DNA of 64,000 nt from Mycobacterium gallinarum (lineage in GTDB: Bacteria; Actinomycetota; Actinomycetes; Mycobacteriales; Mycobacteriaceae). The DNA is taken from contig NZ_AP022601.1 in NCBI RefSeq assembly GCF_010726765.1, positions 3,162,001-3,226,000 of the forward strand, written 5' to 3'. Below, one piece after another: positions 44,472-55,352 of this stretch; position 1 is the first letter of the stretch; each line of letters begins with the position of its first letter. A model generated the notes under the pieces. It saw only the letters and a list, made by a program, of their open reading frames with translations. It was not told where the DNA came from and searched no databases. The position numbers and the translations under genes are program-made.

Positions 44472-45698
44472 GTGAACACCGAATTCACGCTGACACAGAA
44501 GCGTGCGCTCGCCGTCGCGACCGCCGTCGCGATCGCCTTCGGCGCGTACTTCCTGCGTGGGTATTTCATTCTGATCGTGGTCGCCGCGGTGGCGGCCTAC
44601 CTGTTCCAGCCGCTCTACACACGGCTCAACAAGAAACTCGGCGCGGGATTGTCGGCGACGCTGACGCTGCTGGCCGCCTTCGCGGCGGTGATCGTGCCGT
44701 TGAGCCTGTTCGTGTTCCTTGCGGTCATCCAGATCACCACCATGGTCGAGCGGGTCGCCGTCTGGGTCGAGAACACCGATCTGTCGGCCCTCGGCGACCG
44801 GTCGTTGGCGTTAGCCAACGAACTGCTGCACCGCGTGCCGTTTGTCGACTACACGATCACCCCTGAGTCACTACAGGATTCGATGACGACCGTGGCTCAG
44901 GAAGTCGGCAAGTGGCTGCTCGGCCTGCTCCAGGGCGCGGCCGGCGGTGCGTTCGGCGCGATCACTGCGGCGATCCTGTTCCTCTACGTATTCCTGTCGC
45001 TGCTGACCAACCGGGACAAGGTGCTGCTGCTCATCCGGCGACTGAATCCGCTGGGCGAGGAGATCACCGACCTGTACATGTCGAAGATGGGCGCGATGGT
45101 CAAGGGCACCGTCATGGGCCAGTTCGTCATCGCCGTCTGCCAAGGTGTCGCCGGCGCCGCATCGATCTACATCGCCGGATTCCACCAGGGCTTCTTCCTG
45201 CTCGCCGTTCTCCTGTCGGCCCTGTCGGTCATTCCGCTCGGAAGCGGGATCATCACCATCCCGTTCGGTGTCGGAATGATCCTGTTCGGCAACATCTACG
45301 GCGGCATATTCGTGATCCTGTTCCACCTCATCGTGGTGACGAACATCGACAACTTCCTGCGTCCCATACTGGTTCCCCGCGCTGCCCGCCTGGACTCGGC
45401 ACTGATGCTGCTGGCGGTGTTCGCCGGCATCGCGATGTTCGGTGCGTGGGGCATCGTGATCGGCCCGGTGCTGATGATCATCATCGTCACCACGATCAGC
45501 GTGTATCTGGCCGTTTACAAGGGTGTCCCGATGGATCAACCCGACGAGAAAGACACCCAACCCAAGAAGCGAAACCCGTTGTGGCGGCTGGGCCGCCGCA
45601 TCAGGCAGAAGCGCGAAGAAGCCAAGGAAGAGGCCCAGAGCGAGGACGAATCCGAGAGGGACGAAACGTCGCCCGCGGCTACGTCAAGCGCTGATTGA
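44472..45698 (+). CDS. AI-2E-family (PerM-like) membrane transporter (Rv1101c-like)
   Basis: 408 residues from a GTG at 44472, nine bases after the SDR stop. Seven or eight helices are spread over residues 10-345. Family motifs include AALFQPLYTRLNKKLG-like N-terminal text, SLLTNRDKVLLLIRRLNP, MGQFVIAVCQGVAGAASIYIAGF and DNFLRPILVPRAARL. The last 60 residues are a charged tail rich in Lys and Glu. Position between 3beta-HSD and the glpX side matches Rv1101c in the conserved block, so the sulfatase/SDR segment is inserted just upstream of it. Confidence 0.9.
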   Translation: MNTEFTLTQKRALAVATAVAIAFGAYFLRGYFILIVVAAVAAYLFQPLYTRLNKKLGAGLSATLTLLAAFAAVIVPLSLFVFLAVIQITTMVERVAVWVENTDLSALGDRSLALANELLHRVPFVDYTITPESLQDSMTTVAQEVGKWLLGLLQGAAGGAFGAITAAILFLYVFLSLLTNRDKVLLLIRRLNPLGEEITDLYMSKMGAMVKGTVMGQFVIAVCQGVAGAASIYIAGFHQGFFLLAVLLSALSVIPLGSGIITIPFGVGMILFGNIYGGIFVILFHLIVVTNIDNFLRPILVPRAARLDSALMLLAVFAGIAMFGAWGIVIGPVLMIIIVTTISVYLAVYKGVPMDQPDEKDTQPKKRNPLWRLGRRIRQKREEAKEEAQSEDESERDETSPAATSSAD

Positions 45699-46476
45699 AG
45701 AACTCGATCACGCGCTTCATTGCGGCGTCGGTCGGGTGGCCTTCCTGCTCGCGGCGCTCCAGGGTCAGCACGGAGTGCGCCATCTTGCCGAACCCGTGCT
45801 CGTTGCCCTTCTTCGAGTTGATCTCGATGACCTCGAACGCGTCGCCGAGCCGGTCCTTGAGAGTCTTGAATCGTTCGGCAGGCACCAGCGGGTCCCCGCT
45901 GAAGCGCAACCCCAGCGCGCACAGCCCCTCGTCGGCCGCGCGCCGTTCGACGATCTTCAGCTCGGCTTCGGACAGGCCCGGGTCGCGCCGCTGTTTCGGC
46001 GTCAACGGAAACGGCAGCGATGGCTGGCTGAGAACGGGCGCGAGCACGCTGTCGTCGACCGCAGCCGCCAGCGCAAAGCCGCCAGTGAAGCACTGCCCGA
46101 TCACACCGACGCCCTTGCCGGGCGTCTTCTCATTGAGATCGCGGGCCAGCGCACGCAGGTAGTGCGCGACCGGACGGTCGGCGTTGGTCGCGAAACCCGC
46201 GAATTCCTTTGCCACACAACCACGCAACATGACCGGAACCGCGCCCGGACGCATCGCCGGCGCCCCGGGAGTGCCGAACAGCGACGGTATCGCCACCGTG
46301 AACCCGTTGTCCACCAGGTGATTTCCCAGCGCGAACACGCCAGGATGGGCGCCGGGCATCTCCGGGATCAGCACCACGCCGGGACCCTCACCCCTGCGAT
46401 ACACGTCATGCGTGAAGCCCGCAGCGGCGAACGGCGAAACGGTCCAGCCAGTGAGGTCTGCTTGGGGCGCGGTCAT
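45679..46476 (-). CDS. Dienelactone-hydrolase-family protein
   Basis: 265 residues from ATG 46476 with a TAGGAG ribosome site. The fold is alpha/beta-hydrolase, with VVLIPEMPGAHPGVFALGNHL and the nucleophile elbow GQCFTGGFAL, where Cys is the nucleophile as in dienelactone hydrolases; the Asp (SGDPLVP) and His (NEHGFGK) complete the triad. It overlaps the end of the AI-2E gene by 20 bases on the opposite strand. Substrate unknown. Confidence 0.88.
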   Translation of the reverse strand: MTAPQADLTGWTVSPFAAAGFTHDVYRRGEGPGVVLIPEMPGAHPGVFALGNHLVDNGFTVAIPSLFGTPGAPAMRPGAVPVMLRGCVAKEFAGFATNADRPVAHYLRALARDLNEKTPGKGVGVIGQCFTGGFALAAAVDDSVLAPVLSQPSLPFPLTPKQRRDPGLSEAELKIVERRAADEGLCALGLRFSGDPLVPAERFKTLKDRLGDAFEVIEINSKKGNEHGFGKMAHSVLTLERREQEGHPTDAAMKRVIEFFNQRLT

Positions 46477-46499
46477 GACGTCTCCTACGTGGCAGTCGG

Positions 46500-47147
46500 C
46501 TATTCGGTAGGCAGTGGAGCGGCGGTCTGCGTCGCCGCAGCCAGCGTACGGAACTCGTCGGTCGTAGCGGCCCCGGTCAGCGCAACCTGCGCCGGACCCG
46601 TCGGGCCGTTCAGCCGCGTCGTCCACAGGGGCTCGGCAGGCCGCCCCTCCCGATCTCCGCCCTCGTACACCACCCACGTCACGCCGTCGACGTCCTCGGC
46701 GCCCGTCGGGCGCATGTCGGGTCGCATCGAAGCGACGAGCTTGTCCTCGTCGGCGTTGCTCTGCGTCAGGCTGACGTACAAGCCGCTCGGCGCCAGATAG
46801 CCGACGGTCGAGCTGACCGCTCGCAGGCTCTCACCGGACGTCGGGTCGATGCGGCCCCCGTCGATGCCGTTCCTGCTGCCGGAGTTCGGCTGCCAACCCT
46901 GGGGCAGCTGCGGCAGCCTGATCGGGATCTTGAGGGCGTCCGCGTCGGCTTGAAGCGCGCCAGGTGCGTCGTAGGTCGGCACCGGGCCCTCGGCGGGGCC
47001 GCTGGCCTGAAACGAGCACATACCCAGCACCCCGGCCAGCACGACGCAGGCCACTATCAGCGGCGCGATCGACCAGAACATATCCCGGCCGTCCTGCAGT
47101 AGCCGCGACTTCGCTGGCTTCGGAGCTGGAGCCGGCTGGGTGCTCAT
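46500..47147 (-). CDS. DUF4245 membrane-anchored protein (Rv1100-like)
   Basis: 215 residues from ATG 47147. A short cytoplasmic N-terminus precedes one membrane helix (SIAPLIVACVVLAGVLGMCSF); the extracellular part contains RLPQLPQGWQPNSGSRNGIDGG and LYVSLTQSNADEDKLVASMRP. The position, divergent from glpX, is that of Rv1100. Function unknown. Very long frames in this orientation read antisense through glpX and fumC and are rejected. Confidence 0.88.
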   Translation of the reverse strand: MSTQPAPAPKPAKSRLLQDGRDMFWSIAPLIVACVVLAGVLGMCSFQASGPAEGPVPTYDAPGALQADADALKIPIRLPQLPQGWQPNSGSRNGIDGGRIDPTSGESLRAVSSTVGYLAPSGLYVSLTQSNADEDKLVASMRPDMRPTGAEDVDGVTWVVYEGGDREGRPAEPLWTTRLNGPTGPAQVALTGAATTDEFRTLAAATQTAAPLPTE

Positions 47148-47201
47148 GGTCGCCAGTATCCCAGGTCCCAATGTGCGGGCGGCTAATGGGACAATCTGCC
47201 C

Positions 47202-48230
47202 ATGACGCCCGCGCGCGGTGAAGCACCCGACCGTAACCTCGCCCTTGAACTCGTGAGAGTCACCGAAGCCGGTGCAATGGCGGCAGGACGCTGGGTAGGC
47301 CGCGGTGACAAGGAGGGCGGCGACGGGGCGGCCGTCGACGCCATGCGCGAGCTGGTCAACTCCGTATCGATGCGCGGCGTCGTCGTGATCGGCGAGGGCG
47401 AGAAGGACAACGCGCCCATGCTTTACAACGGCGAAGAGGTCGGCAACGGTGACGGGCCGGAGTGCGACTTCGCGGTCGACCCGGTCGACGGCACCACCCT
47501 GATGAGCAAGGGCATGCCCAACGCCATCTCGGTCCTCGCGGTCGCCGAGCGCGGCGCCATGTTCGATCCCTCGGCGGTCTTCTACATGAACAAGATCGCC
47601 GTCGGCCCCGACGCTGCCGACGTCATCGACATCACCGCGCCGGTCGCCGAGAACATCAAGCGGGTCGCCAAAGTGAAGAATTCCAGCGTCGCCGATCTGA
47701 CCGTCTGCATCCTGGACCGGCCGCGTCACCAGGGTCTGATGGCCGAGGTCCGGGACGCCGGAGCCCGGATCCGGCTGATCTCCGACGGCGACGTCGCGGG
47801 CGCCATCTCGGCCTGCCGACCCAACTCGGGCACCGACATGCTGCTGGGCATCGGCGGCACCCCGGAGGGCATCATCGCCGCGGCAGCGATCCGTTGTATG
47901 GGCGGCGCCATCCAGGCCGTACTGGCCCCCACCGACGACGATGAGAAGCAGAAGGCGATCGATCGGGGTTACGACCTGAGCCGCGTACTGACCACCGAAG
48001 ACCTGGTTTCCGGGGAGAACGTGTTCTTCTGCGCCACCGGTGTCACCGACGGGGACCTGCTGCAGGGCGTGCGCTACTCCGGCGGAGGCTGCACCACCCA
48101 GTCCATCGTGATGCGCAGCAAGTCCGGCACCGTGCGCATGATCGAGGCCTACCACCGCCTCTCGAAACTCAACGAATACTCCGCGATCGATTTCACCGGC
48201 GACAGCAACGCGGTCTATCCGCTGCCATAA
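47202..48230 (+). CDS. glpX: Class II fructose-1,6-bisphosphatase
   Basis: 342 residues. The lithium-sensitive phosphatase motifs are intact: [62 protein letters not shown] and VYPLP at the end. GlpX is the essential gluconeogenic FBPase of mycobacteria, which lack a class I enzyme. It is followed by fumC after 27 bases, presumably in one operon. Confidence 0.96.
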   Translation: MTPARGEAPDRNLALELVRVTEAGAMAAGRWVGRGDKEGGDGAAVDAMRELVNSVSMRGVVVIGEGEKDNAPMLYNGEEVGNGDGPECDFAVDPVDGTTLMSKGMPNAISVLAVAERGAMFDPSAVFYMNKIAVGPDAADVIDITAPVAENIKRVAKVKNSSVADLTVCILDRPRHQGLMAEVRDAGARIRLISDGDVAGAISACRPNSGTDMLLGIGGTPEGIIAAAAIRCMGGAIQAVLAPTDDDEKQKAIDRGYDLSRVLTTEDLVSGENVFFCATGVTDGDLLQGVRYSGGGCTTQSIVMRSKSGTVRMIEAYHRLSKLNEYSAIDFTGDSNAVYPLP

Positions 48231-48257
48231 CCACAAACACAGAAGAACAGGGAGCAA

Positions 48258-49667
<1,410 letters not shown>

Positions 49668-49820
49668 GCGCTCGCGGGAGAAGCATCGCATCGCGCTGAG
49701 CGATTGCATACATCCGCCGCGTAGCGGGTACAGGCACACTGCCATCGCGTGACCCCGATCCAATCCGGGTGTCGCGCGGTGCAGGGGTTGTGTCAGTTGT
49801 CTATGTGCCGGGAATTGTGG

Positions 49821-52580
49821 ATGCCGGAGGCTGGTCTACGAGGCCGCCCGATGGAGGATCGTTCGGTCAAGACGTTCTTGACCTCGACGGCCGTCGGGCC
49901 ATCCGCGCTGCTGATCGAAGGCGAGCCGGGAATCGGCAAGACCACGCTGTGGTTGGCCGCCATCGAGGAGGCGACGGCCCGCGGGTTCCAGGTGCTATCC
50001 ACACGCGCCGCGGCCGCTGAATCCGTTCTTGCGTACACCGCCCTCGCGGACATGCTCGACGACGTCGACCCGCAGACGTGGGCGGACCTGCCCGCCCCCC
50101 AGCTGCTCGCGGTGGAACAGGTGCTGTTGCGGGCAGGCACGGGTGAGGTGACCGACCAGCGCGCCGTCGCGGCCGCGTTTCTCGCCGTCATCGAGCGCCA
50201 CGCCGATACCGGCCCGGTGCTGTTGGCCATCGACGATCTGCAGTGGCTCGACCCGTCCAGTGTGCATGTGATCGCATTCGTCGCCCGCCGCCTGACCGGG
50301 CCGGTCGGAATACTCGGCAGTGTGCGCACCGAGGTCCACGACGGCGCGAGCGCGGCATGGCTGCAGTTGCCCCGCCCCGAAGCTCTGACCCGTATTCGCC
50401 TGAGCCCGTTGAATGTTCAAGAACTGCACTCCGCGGTTTCGTCGCGCCTGCAGCGGCCCTTCTCACGGCCCGTAATGGGGCGTATTCATCAGGTTTCCGG
50501 CGGAAATCCTTTCTATGCCATCGAATTGGCCAGGGCGTTGGACGACGGGACGCTCAGCAACACAGTGGCATCGCTACCACGAACGCTCAACGATGTAGTC
50601 CGCAGCCGCCTCGGCAGCCTCGACCCCGATGTCCACGAAGCGCTGCTCGCGGCGTCGTGCATGGCCACGCCCACGGTCGAGATGGTGGCGATGGCGACTA
50701 TCGGCGACGGTGACCAGCTGGTCGACCTACTCGAGATCGCCGAGAGCAAAGGCATCATCGTCATCGACGGCAACCGGATCCATTTCACGCACCCGCTGCT
50801 GGCAAGGGGCGTCTACACCGAGGCGCGCCCCGCAACCCGACGAGCGATGCACCGTAGGCTCGCCGAGCTCGTCGACGAGACCGAGCTGCGCGCAAGGCAT
50901 CTCGCGCTGGCCGCTACCAGAGGCGACGATGTGACGCTGCGCGCGCTCGACGCGGCCGCCGAGTTGGCGCGGGCGCGTGGGGCACCCGAGGCCGCTGCCG
51001 AGTTCATGGACCTGGCCATCGGCCTTGGCGGTGACGCACCCGAACGCCGGCTCCGCTCGGCGCTGAACCACTTCGATGCCGGCGACCATGAGCGGGCGAC
51101 GAGAATGCTCGAGGAAACCGTGGACCGCCTCCCGCCGGGAGACCTGCGAGCAGAGGCGTTGTGCCGCTTGGCCGTTGTACGTCTCTACACCGAGGGCTTT
51201 TTCGAGGCAACGACCGTGTTGCAGCAGGCACTCGACGATGCGGATGACGACAGTCCGCTGCGCGTGCAGGTGTTGATCACGCTGGCCTATTCGCTCATGC
51301 ACGCCAACCAGATTCGCGAGGGTGAGGGCGTCGCACGGCAGGCTGTCGAAGATGCCGAGCGATTCGGCCAGCCGCACCTGCTCAGCCTGGCGTTGGGCAT
51401 GCGGGTCATGTTGGACTTCGTGGCCGGCGAAGGTTTCGACAGCGCAAGCCTGCAACGCGCGCTCGAACTCGAGGACGAGCACACCTTCACACCGCTGGTG
51501 TTCCGGCCGAGAATGCAGCACGCACTGCTGCTGGAGTGGACCGGTGAACTCGCGGCGGCGCGGCAGAAACTCGAAGCCATCCGGCTGCGCTGCATGGAGA
51601 AGGGCGAGGAGGGCGAATACGTCTTCATCGCCCAGCACGTCGTGATGAGCTCGGTATGGGCGGGCGACTTCATCAACGCCAACCTGGTGGCCGAAGATGC
51701 CATGGAACGCGCCCGTCAGCTCAGCGGCGGCACGCCCCTGTTCCTGGCTCACAGCATGCGCGCAACCTTGGCCGTGTTCGCCGGACAGGAGACCGAAGCG
51801 CGTCGCACTATCGCGGCAGGACTCGAGATCGGCAGGCAGACAGGAACTTTCCGGCTCGGGGAACGGCTGCTTGCCACGCTCGCTTTCCTCGAGGTATCGC
51901 TGGGCAACTACCCGGAAGCGCTCGCCGCGATCGCTCCGCTGCTGTCCGGTTTCGATCCCGAGTCCACGCCGACCGAACTGCCCGGCGCAGCATTCCTGCC
52001 CGATGCCATCGAGTCCCTGGTGCAGTTGGGCAGGCTCGCCGAAGCCGCGCCGCTCGTCGAGGCGCTGGAACGCAACGGCCGCACCTTCGACCGCGCCTGG
52101 ATGTCGGCCGTCGGCGCGCGTGGTCGCGCCATGACGCTCGCGGCGAGGGGTGACCTCGACGGCGCTCACGTCGCGGCGCAGCGGGCGATGACCGAACACC
52201 AGCGGGTGGACATGCCGTTCGACCGGGCGCGGACCCTGCTGCTGCTCGGCCAGCTCGAACGTCGAATGCGCAAGAAGGAGACGGCGTCGAGAAGCCTGCA
52301 GCTGGCGCTCGAGGTCTTCGAGCGGCACAACGTGCCGCTCTGGGCCAACCGCACGCGCGCCGAGCTGGCGCGGGCCAACGTCGGCCCGCAGGGGTCCAGC
52401 CAATTGACCCCGTCTGAGCAGCGCGTCGCCGAGCTCGCCGCCTCAGGCATGAAGAACCGTGACGTCGCCAATGCGCTGTTCATCAGTCCCAAGACCGTCG
52501 AGGCGAACCTGGCCCGGATCTACCGCAAGCTCGGCATCCGGTCGCGTGCGGAGCTGGGCCGCCACATCGGTCGGGTCTAG
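49821..52580 (+). CDS. LuxR-family regulator with AAA+ ATPase and TPR-like domains (LAL type)
   Basis: About 919 residues from ATG 49821; a GTG at 49749 and an ATG at 49803 are alternatives. The ATP site is GEPGIGKTTLW (residues 34-44) with Walker B VLLAIDDLQWLD. The centre (about 380-830) consists of TPR-like helix pairs, and the last 60 residues are a LuxR HTH: LTPSEQRVAELAASGMKNRDVANALFISPKTVEANLARIYRKLG. Such large ATP-dependent activators respond to small ligands. No receiver domain is present. It is monocistronic and followed by a hairpin and a 94-aa gene. Confidence 0.92.
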   Translation: MPEAGLRGRPMEDRSVKTFLTSTAVGPSALLIEGEPGIGKTTLWLAAIEEATARGFQVLSTRAAAAESVLAYTALADMLDDVDPQTWADLPAPQLLAVEQVLLRAGTGEVTDQRAVAAAFLAVIERHADTGPVLLAIDDLQWLDPSSVHVIAFVARRLTGPVGILGSVRTEVHDGASAAWLQLPRPEALTRIRLSPLNVQELHSAVSSRLQRPFSRPVMGRIHQVSGGNPFYAIELARALDDGTLSNTVASLPRTLNDVVRSRLGSLDPDVHEALLAASCMATPTVEMVAMATIGDGDQLVDLLEIAESKGIIVIDGNRIHFTHPLLARGVYTEARPATRRAMHRRLAELVDETELRARHLALAATRGDDVTLRALDAAAELARARGAPEAAAEFMDLAIGLGGDAPERRLRSALNHFDAGDHERATRMLEETVDRLPPGDLRAEALCRLAVVRLYTEGFFEATTVLQQALDDADDDSPLRVQVLITLAYSLMHANQIREGEGVARQAVEDAERFGQPHLLSLALGMRVMLDFVAGEGFDSASLQRALELEDEHTFTPLVFRPRMQHALLLEWTGELAAARQKLEAIRLRCMEKGEEGEYVFIAQHVVMSSVWAGDFINANLVAEDAMERARQLSGGTPLFLAHSMRATLAVFAGQETEARRTIAAGLEIGRQTGTFRLGERLLATLAFLEVSLGNYPEALAAIAPLLSGFDPESTPTELPGAAFLPDAIESLVQLGRLAEAAPLVEALERNGRTFDRAWMSAVGARGRAMTLAARGDLDGAHVAAQRAMTEHQRVDMPFDRARTLLLLGQLERRMRKKETASRSLQLALEVFERHNVPLWANRTRAELARANVGPQGSSQLTPSEQRVAELAASGMKNRDVANALFISPKTVEANLARIYRKLGIRSRAELGRHIGRV

Positions 52581-52592
52581 AGCGGCTCGACG

Positions 52593-52609
52593 ATAGGGAA
52601 ACACCCTAT
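52593..52609 (+). terminator. Short hairpin after the LuxR gene
   Basis: ATAGGG (52593-52598), AAACA, CCCTAT (52604-52609): a perfect 6-bp inverted repeat 13 bases after the stop. It may be a weak terminator, or an operator for the following small gene. I cannot separate these possibilities from sequence. Confidence 0.4.
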
Positions 52610-52677
52610 TCCCCAGCGCCGTCCTACGAATTAGCGTCAAGTGGCCCGGACAGAACAGGCTTCTCCAGGAGGACTAG

Positions 52678-52962
52678 GTGAGCGTCGACGAAGCTGCCTC
52701 GATCCAGACTCCCTTGGGCTCCGAGAGCACTGCCCTGGTGACGACGGCGACCAGTGCACCGGCACTGCGGACAGGTTTCGCGGTGCTGGGGTTGGTGTCG
52801 CTGCTCGATCTGCCGAGGGCGGACCGCGCTGACCGAGTCGTGGCGTTGAGCGCTGCCGCGGCCGCGGGCTGGTTCCTGGTCCGAGGTTCGATGTCGCCGC
52901 CCGGGCGGCTCCGGGGTTCGATGTCGCCGCCCGGGCGGCTCCGGGGCCGCCGCCGCGCCTAG
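52678..52962 (+). CDS. Small protein with in-frame 10-residue tandem duplication
   Basis: 94 residues from a GTG at 52678, eight bases after an AGGAGG. The middle (LRTGFAVLGLVSLLDLPRADRADRVVALSAAAAAGWFLV) has two weakly hydrophobic stretches, perhaps one membrane helix. The C-terminus contains two exact copies of GSMSPPGRLR ahead of a GRRRA end. No family is recognised. It is between the LuxR gene and the convergent phoH2. Confidence 0.6.
   Translation: MSVDEAASIQTPLGSESTALVTTATSAPALRTGFAVLGLVSLLDLPRADRADRVVALSAAAAAGWFLVRGSMSPPGRLRGSMSPPGRLRGRRRA
52885..52944 (+). repeat. Exact 30-bp tandem duplication
   Basis: The unit at 52885-52914, beginning GGTTCGATGTCGCCGCCCGG, is repeated without change at 52915-52944. 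Thirty bases keep the frame, adding exactly ten residues. Identity of the copies points to recent slippage or recombination. Confidence 0.9.
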
Positions 52963-52966
52963 TCGA

Positions 52967-54280
52967 TCAGGGCAGGGCGCCCGGGCTGATCTCCTCGAGC
53001 ATCTCGGTGACGAGAGCCGCGATCGGCGAACGCTCGCTGCGAAGCAGGGTGATGTGGGCGAATAGCGGGTGACCCTTTAGCTTTTCGATCACTGCGGCCA
53101 CACCGTCGTGACGGCCCACGCGCAGATTGTCCCGCTGGGCGACGTCATGGGTGAGCACCACCCGAGATCCCGCACCCAACCGCGACAGCACCGTCAGCAG
53201 CACGTTGCGTTCCAACGACTGCGCCTCGTCGACGATGACGAACGAGTCGTGCAGGGACCGACCGCGAATGTGTGTCAGCGGAAGCACTTCGAGCATGCCG
53301 CGCGACAGCACCTCCTCCAGCACCGCGGGGCTCGCCAGCCCCTCGAGCGTGTCGAAGACCGCCTGCGCCCAGGGGCCCATCTTCTCGCTCTCGCTACCGG
53401 GTAGGTAACCGAGATCCTGTCCGCCGACCGCATACAACGGCCGGAACACCACGACCTTTCGTTGGGTCCGGCGCTCGAGCACTGCCTCGAGGCCTGCGCA
53501 CAACGCGAGCGCGGACTTACCCGTACCCGCCTTGCCGCCCAGGGACACGATGCCCACCGATTCGTCGAGCAGGAGATCCAGTGCCACGCGTTGCTCGGCC
53601 GACCTTCCCCGTAGGCCGAACACTTCGCGGTCGCCACGAACCAACTGCACTCGCTTTTCGGCGTTCACCCGTCCCAGCGCGGACGAGCTGCCACCAAGGA
53701 GCCGGATTCCGGTGTGGCACGGCATGTTCCGTGCCGATTCGAGGTCGATCTCACCATCGGCGAAGAGCATGTCGATCTCGTCGGGTGTGACGTCGACCTC
53801 GTCCATCCCGGTCCAGCCTGACGTGACCACGTCCTGCGCGTGGTACTCGTCGGCGGTCAAGCCGACCGCGCCCGCCTTCACCCGCAGGGGGATGTCCTTG
53901 CTGACGAGTGTGACCAGTTTGCCCTCAGCGGCGAGGTTGGCAGCGACGGTCAGGATGCGCGCATCGTTGCTGTCGTTGCGGAATCCCGCAGGTAACACCG
54001 TCGGATCGCTGTGGTTGAGCTCGACATGCAGCGTTCCACCTTGCGTCCCAACGGGTATCGGCTGATCCAGCCGGCCGTGTTCGAGTCGCAGATCGTCGAA
54101 CATCCGCAGTGCCTGCCGCGCGAACCAGCCAAGCTCATGATGATGTCGCTTGGCTTCCAGTTCGCTGATGACCACGAGCGGGACCACGACGTCATGCTCG
54201 GCGAACCGGGTGCAAGCCCACGGATCGGAAAGCAGGACGGAGGTGTCGAGAACATAGGTCCGCAAGGGCGAATCAGTCAC
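52967..54280 (-). CDS. phoH2: PhoH2: PIN-domain ribonuclease fused to PhoH ATPase/helicase
   Basis: 437 residues from a GTG at 54280, six bases after GAGGAG. The N-terminal PIN domain has acidic metal ligands in [11 protein letters not shown] (D12) and ISELEAKRH, with NDARILTVA and LVSKD. The PhoH part has Walker [14 protein letters not shown] and Walker [16 protein letters not shown]. Mycobacterial PhoH2 is described as an RNase with ATP-dependent RNA unwinding, controlled by the small upstream PhoAT. A 45-aa ORF that overlaps the GTG is annotated as the candidate PhoAT. Confidence 0.94.
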   Translation of the reverse strand: MTDSPLRTYVLDTSVLLSDPWACTRFAEHDVVVPLVVISELEAKRHHHELGWFARQALRMFDDLRLEHGRLDQPIPVGTQGGTLHVELNHSDPTVLPAGFRNDSNDARILTVAANLAAEGKLVTLVSKDIPLRVKAGAVGLTADEYHAQDVVTSGWTGMDEVDVTPDEIDMLFADGEIDLESARNMPCHTGIRLLGGSSSALGRVNAEKRVQLVRGDREVFGLRGRSAEQRVALDLLLDESVGIVSLGGKAGTGKSALALCAGLEAVLERRTQRKVVVFRPLYAVGGQDLGYLPGSESEKMGPWAQAVFDTLEGLASPAVLEEVLSRGMLEVLPLTHIRGRSLHDSFVIVDEAQSLERNVLLTVLSRLGAGSRVVLTHDVAQRDNLRVGRHDGVAAVIEKLKGHPLFAHITLLRSERSPIAALVTEMLEEISPGALP

Positions 54281-54410
54281 GTAGCGCTCCTCGAGCCCGC
54301 GCGGCCCCACGCGAACCGTTCGGCGGACGCTGCGGTACTAGGACCGGGGCCGGTCCTCTCGTGATCAAACGATCGGTACCGCCCGGATAGCAGAGCATGT
54401 CGCTAGCCAT
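54273..54410 (-). CDS. phoAT: 45-aa candidate PhoAT antitoxin overlapping phoH2
   Basis: A frame from ATG 54410 to TGA 54273 encodes 45 residues ([20 protein letters not shown] and a basic C-terminus [14 protein letters not shown]). It overlaps the phoH2 GTG by eight bases (GTGACTGA), giving strict translational coupling. A short gene upstream of phoH2 is known in mycobacteria as phoAT. Size, position and overlap fit, but I cannot compare the sequence. A second ATG lies four codons in. Confidence 0.6.
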   Translation of the reverse strand: MASDMLCYPGGTDRLITRGPAPVLVPQRPPNGSRGAARARGALRD

Positions 54411-54470
54411 CGAAAACGACGCTACTCCCGTGGCGCCATGTGCGCCGCGCAGGCGCGCCGTGGCTACGAG

Positions 54471-55298
54471 TTAGCGCTGTGTGAACTGCTGGAGCGCGGG
54501 CTCGTCGGCCACACCCCACGCGGTGATGCGATCGGCGATGACCTGGCGCAGCTGCTCGGGCCCGAAGATGCCGGCCTCGGCCATGTGCTGCACCTTGTCG
54601 GCGTAGGCGTCGATGTCACCACCCACGACGTCGAGCTCGGCGGCGCGCTTGGCGATGGCGTCGATGGTCTCGTCGCGATTGGTCGTCAGCAGATGCTCGA
54701 CGAGGTTGGCGAAGAACTCCTCGTGCCGTTCTTCGTCTTTGGCGATGCGGCCGACGAGTGCCTTCAGCGTGGGCTCGGCGATCTGCGCTTCGAGGTTGCG
54801 GCAGAAGACGGCGTGCTCGCGTTCGAAGAAGGCCATGAACGCCAGGCGCTCGATCTGGCTGTAGGTGTCGGCGCGATAGCCCTTCATCACGTGCTCGACG
54901 CGGACATCCTCGTTGGCGGCCGGATCGATCTCACGGGTGACTACCAGGTAGTTGCGCAGCGCGATCGCGTGCAGGTGCTCCTCGGCGGTCCACCGGCCCA
55001 GCCAGCGGCCGAATTTGTCTTCGAGTATGAAGCTGAAGACGAGCTCGCGGTGATAGCCGGCGAGATTGTCCTTGTTGATCAGCAGGATCTCCAGCGCATC
55101 GGTGACCACCTTGGGCAGCGTCACCTGGGACGGATCCCAGTCTTTTCCGCCGAGGAAGGCGAAGTTCTCGCCCTGCTCGAACGGGACGTAGTCGTGGGCG
55201 TACCACAGGTCTTCCGAGTCGATATGACGACGCAGCTCCCGCTGCACGACCGGCTCGAGTTCGAGGATCAGCGCATTAGCGACAGGTCTCTGTGCCAT
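54471..55298 (-). CDS. desA2: Acyl-[acyl-carrier-protein] desaturase DesA2-like
   Basis: 275 residues, the length of M. tuberculosis DesA2. The di-iron ligands are in the two motif sets of soluble desaturases: ED at VFSFILEDKFGR, EEHLH in RWTAEEHLHAIALR, and DEERHEEFF. DesA2 is an essential acyl-ACP desaturase linked to mycolate synthesis. A leaderless-type promoter precedes it. phoAT and phoH2 follow in the same direction, 60 bases downstream. Confidence 0.94.
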   Translation of the reverse strand: MAQRPVANALILELEPVVQRELRRHIDSEDLWYAHDYVPFEQGENFAFLGGKDWDPSQVTLPKVVTDALEILLINKDNLAGYHRELVFSFILEDKFGRWLGRWTAEEHLHAIALRNYLVVTREIDPAANEDVRVEHVMKGYRADTYSQIERLAFMAFFEREHAVFCRNLEAQIAEPTLKALVGRIAKDEERHEEFFANLVEHLLTTNRDETIDAIAKRAAELDVVGGDIDAYADKVQHMAEAGIFGPEQLRQVIADRITAWGVADEPALQQFTQR

Positions 55299-55305
55299 GA
55301 AAGTA

Positions 55306-55333
55306 ACTGTAACCCGAATTCACAGGTTTCCAA
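55306..55333 (-). promoter_or_regulatory. Promoter of desA2, probably leaderless
   Basis: On the minus strand, TTGGAA (55328-55333), a 16-base spacer and TACAGT (55306-55311) form a SigA-like promoter. The -10 box ends seven bases before the ATG at 55298, so transcription should start at or next to the initiation codon. There is no ribosome site, which agrees. Confidence 0.55.
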
Positions 55334-55352
55334 AAATCGCGCAGGGCGTGTC

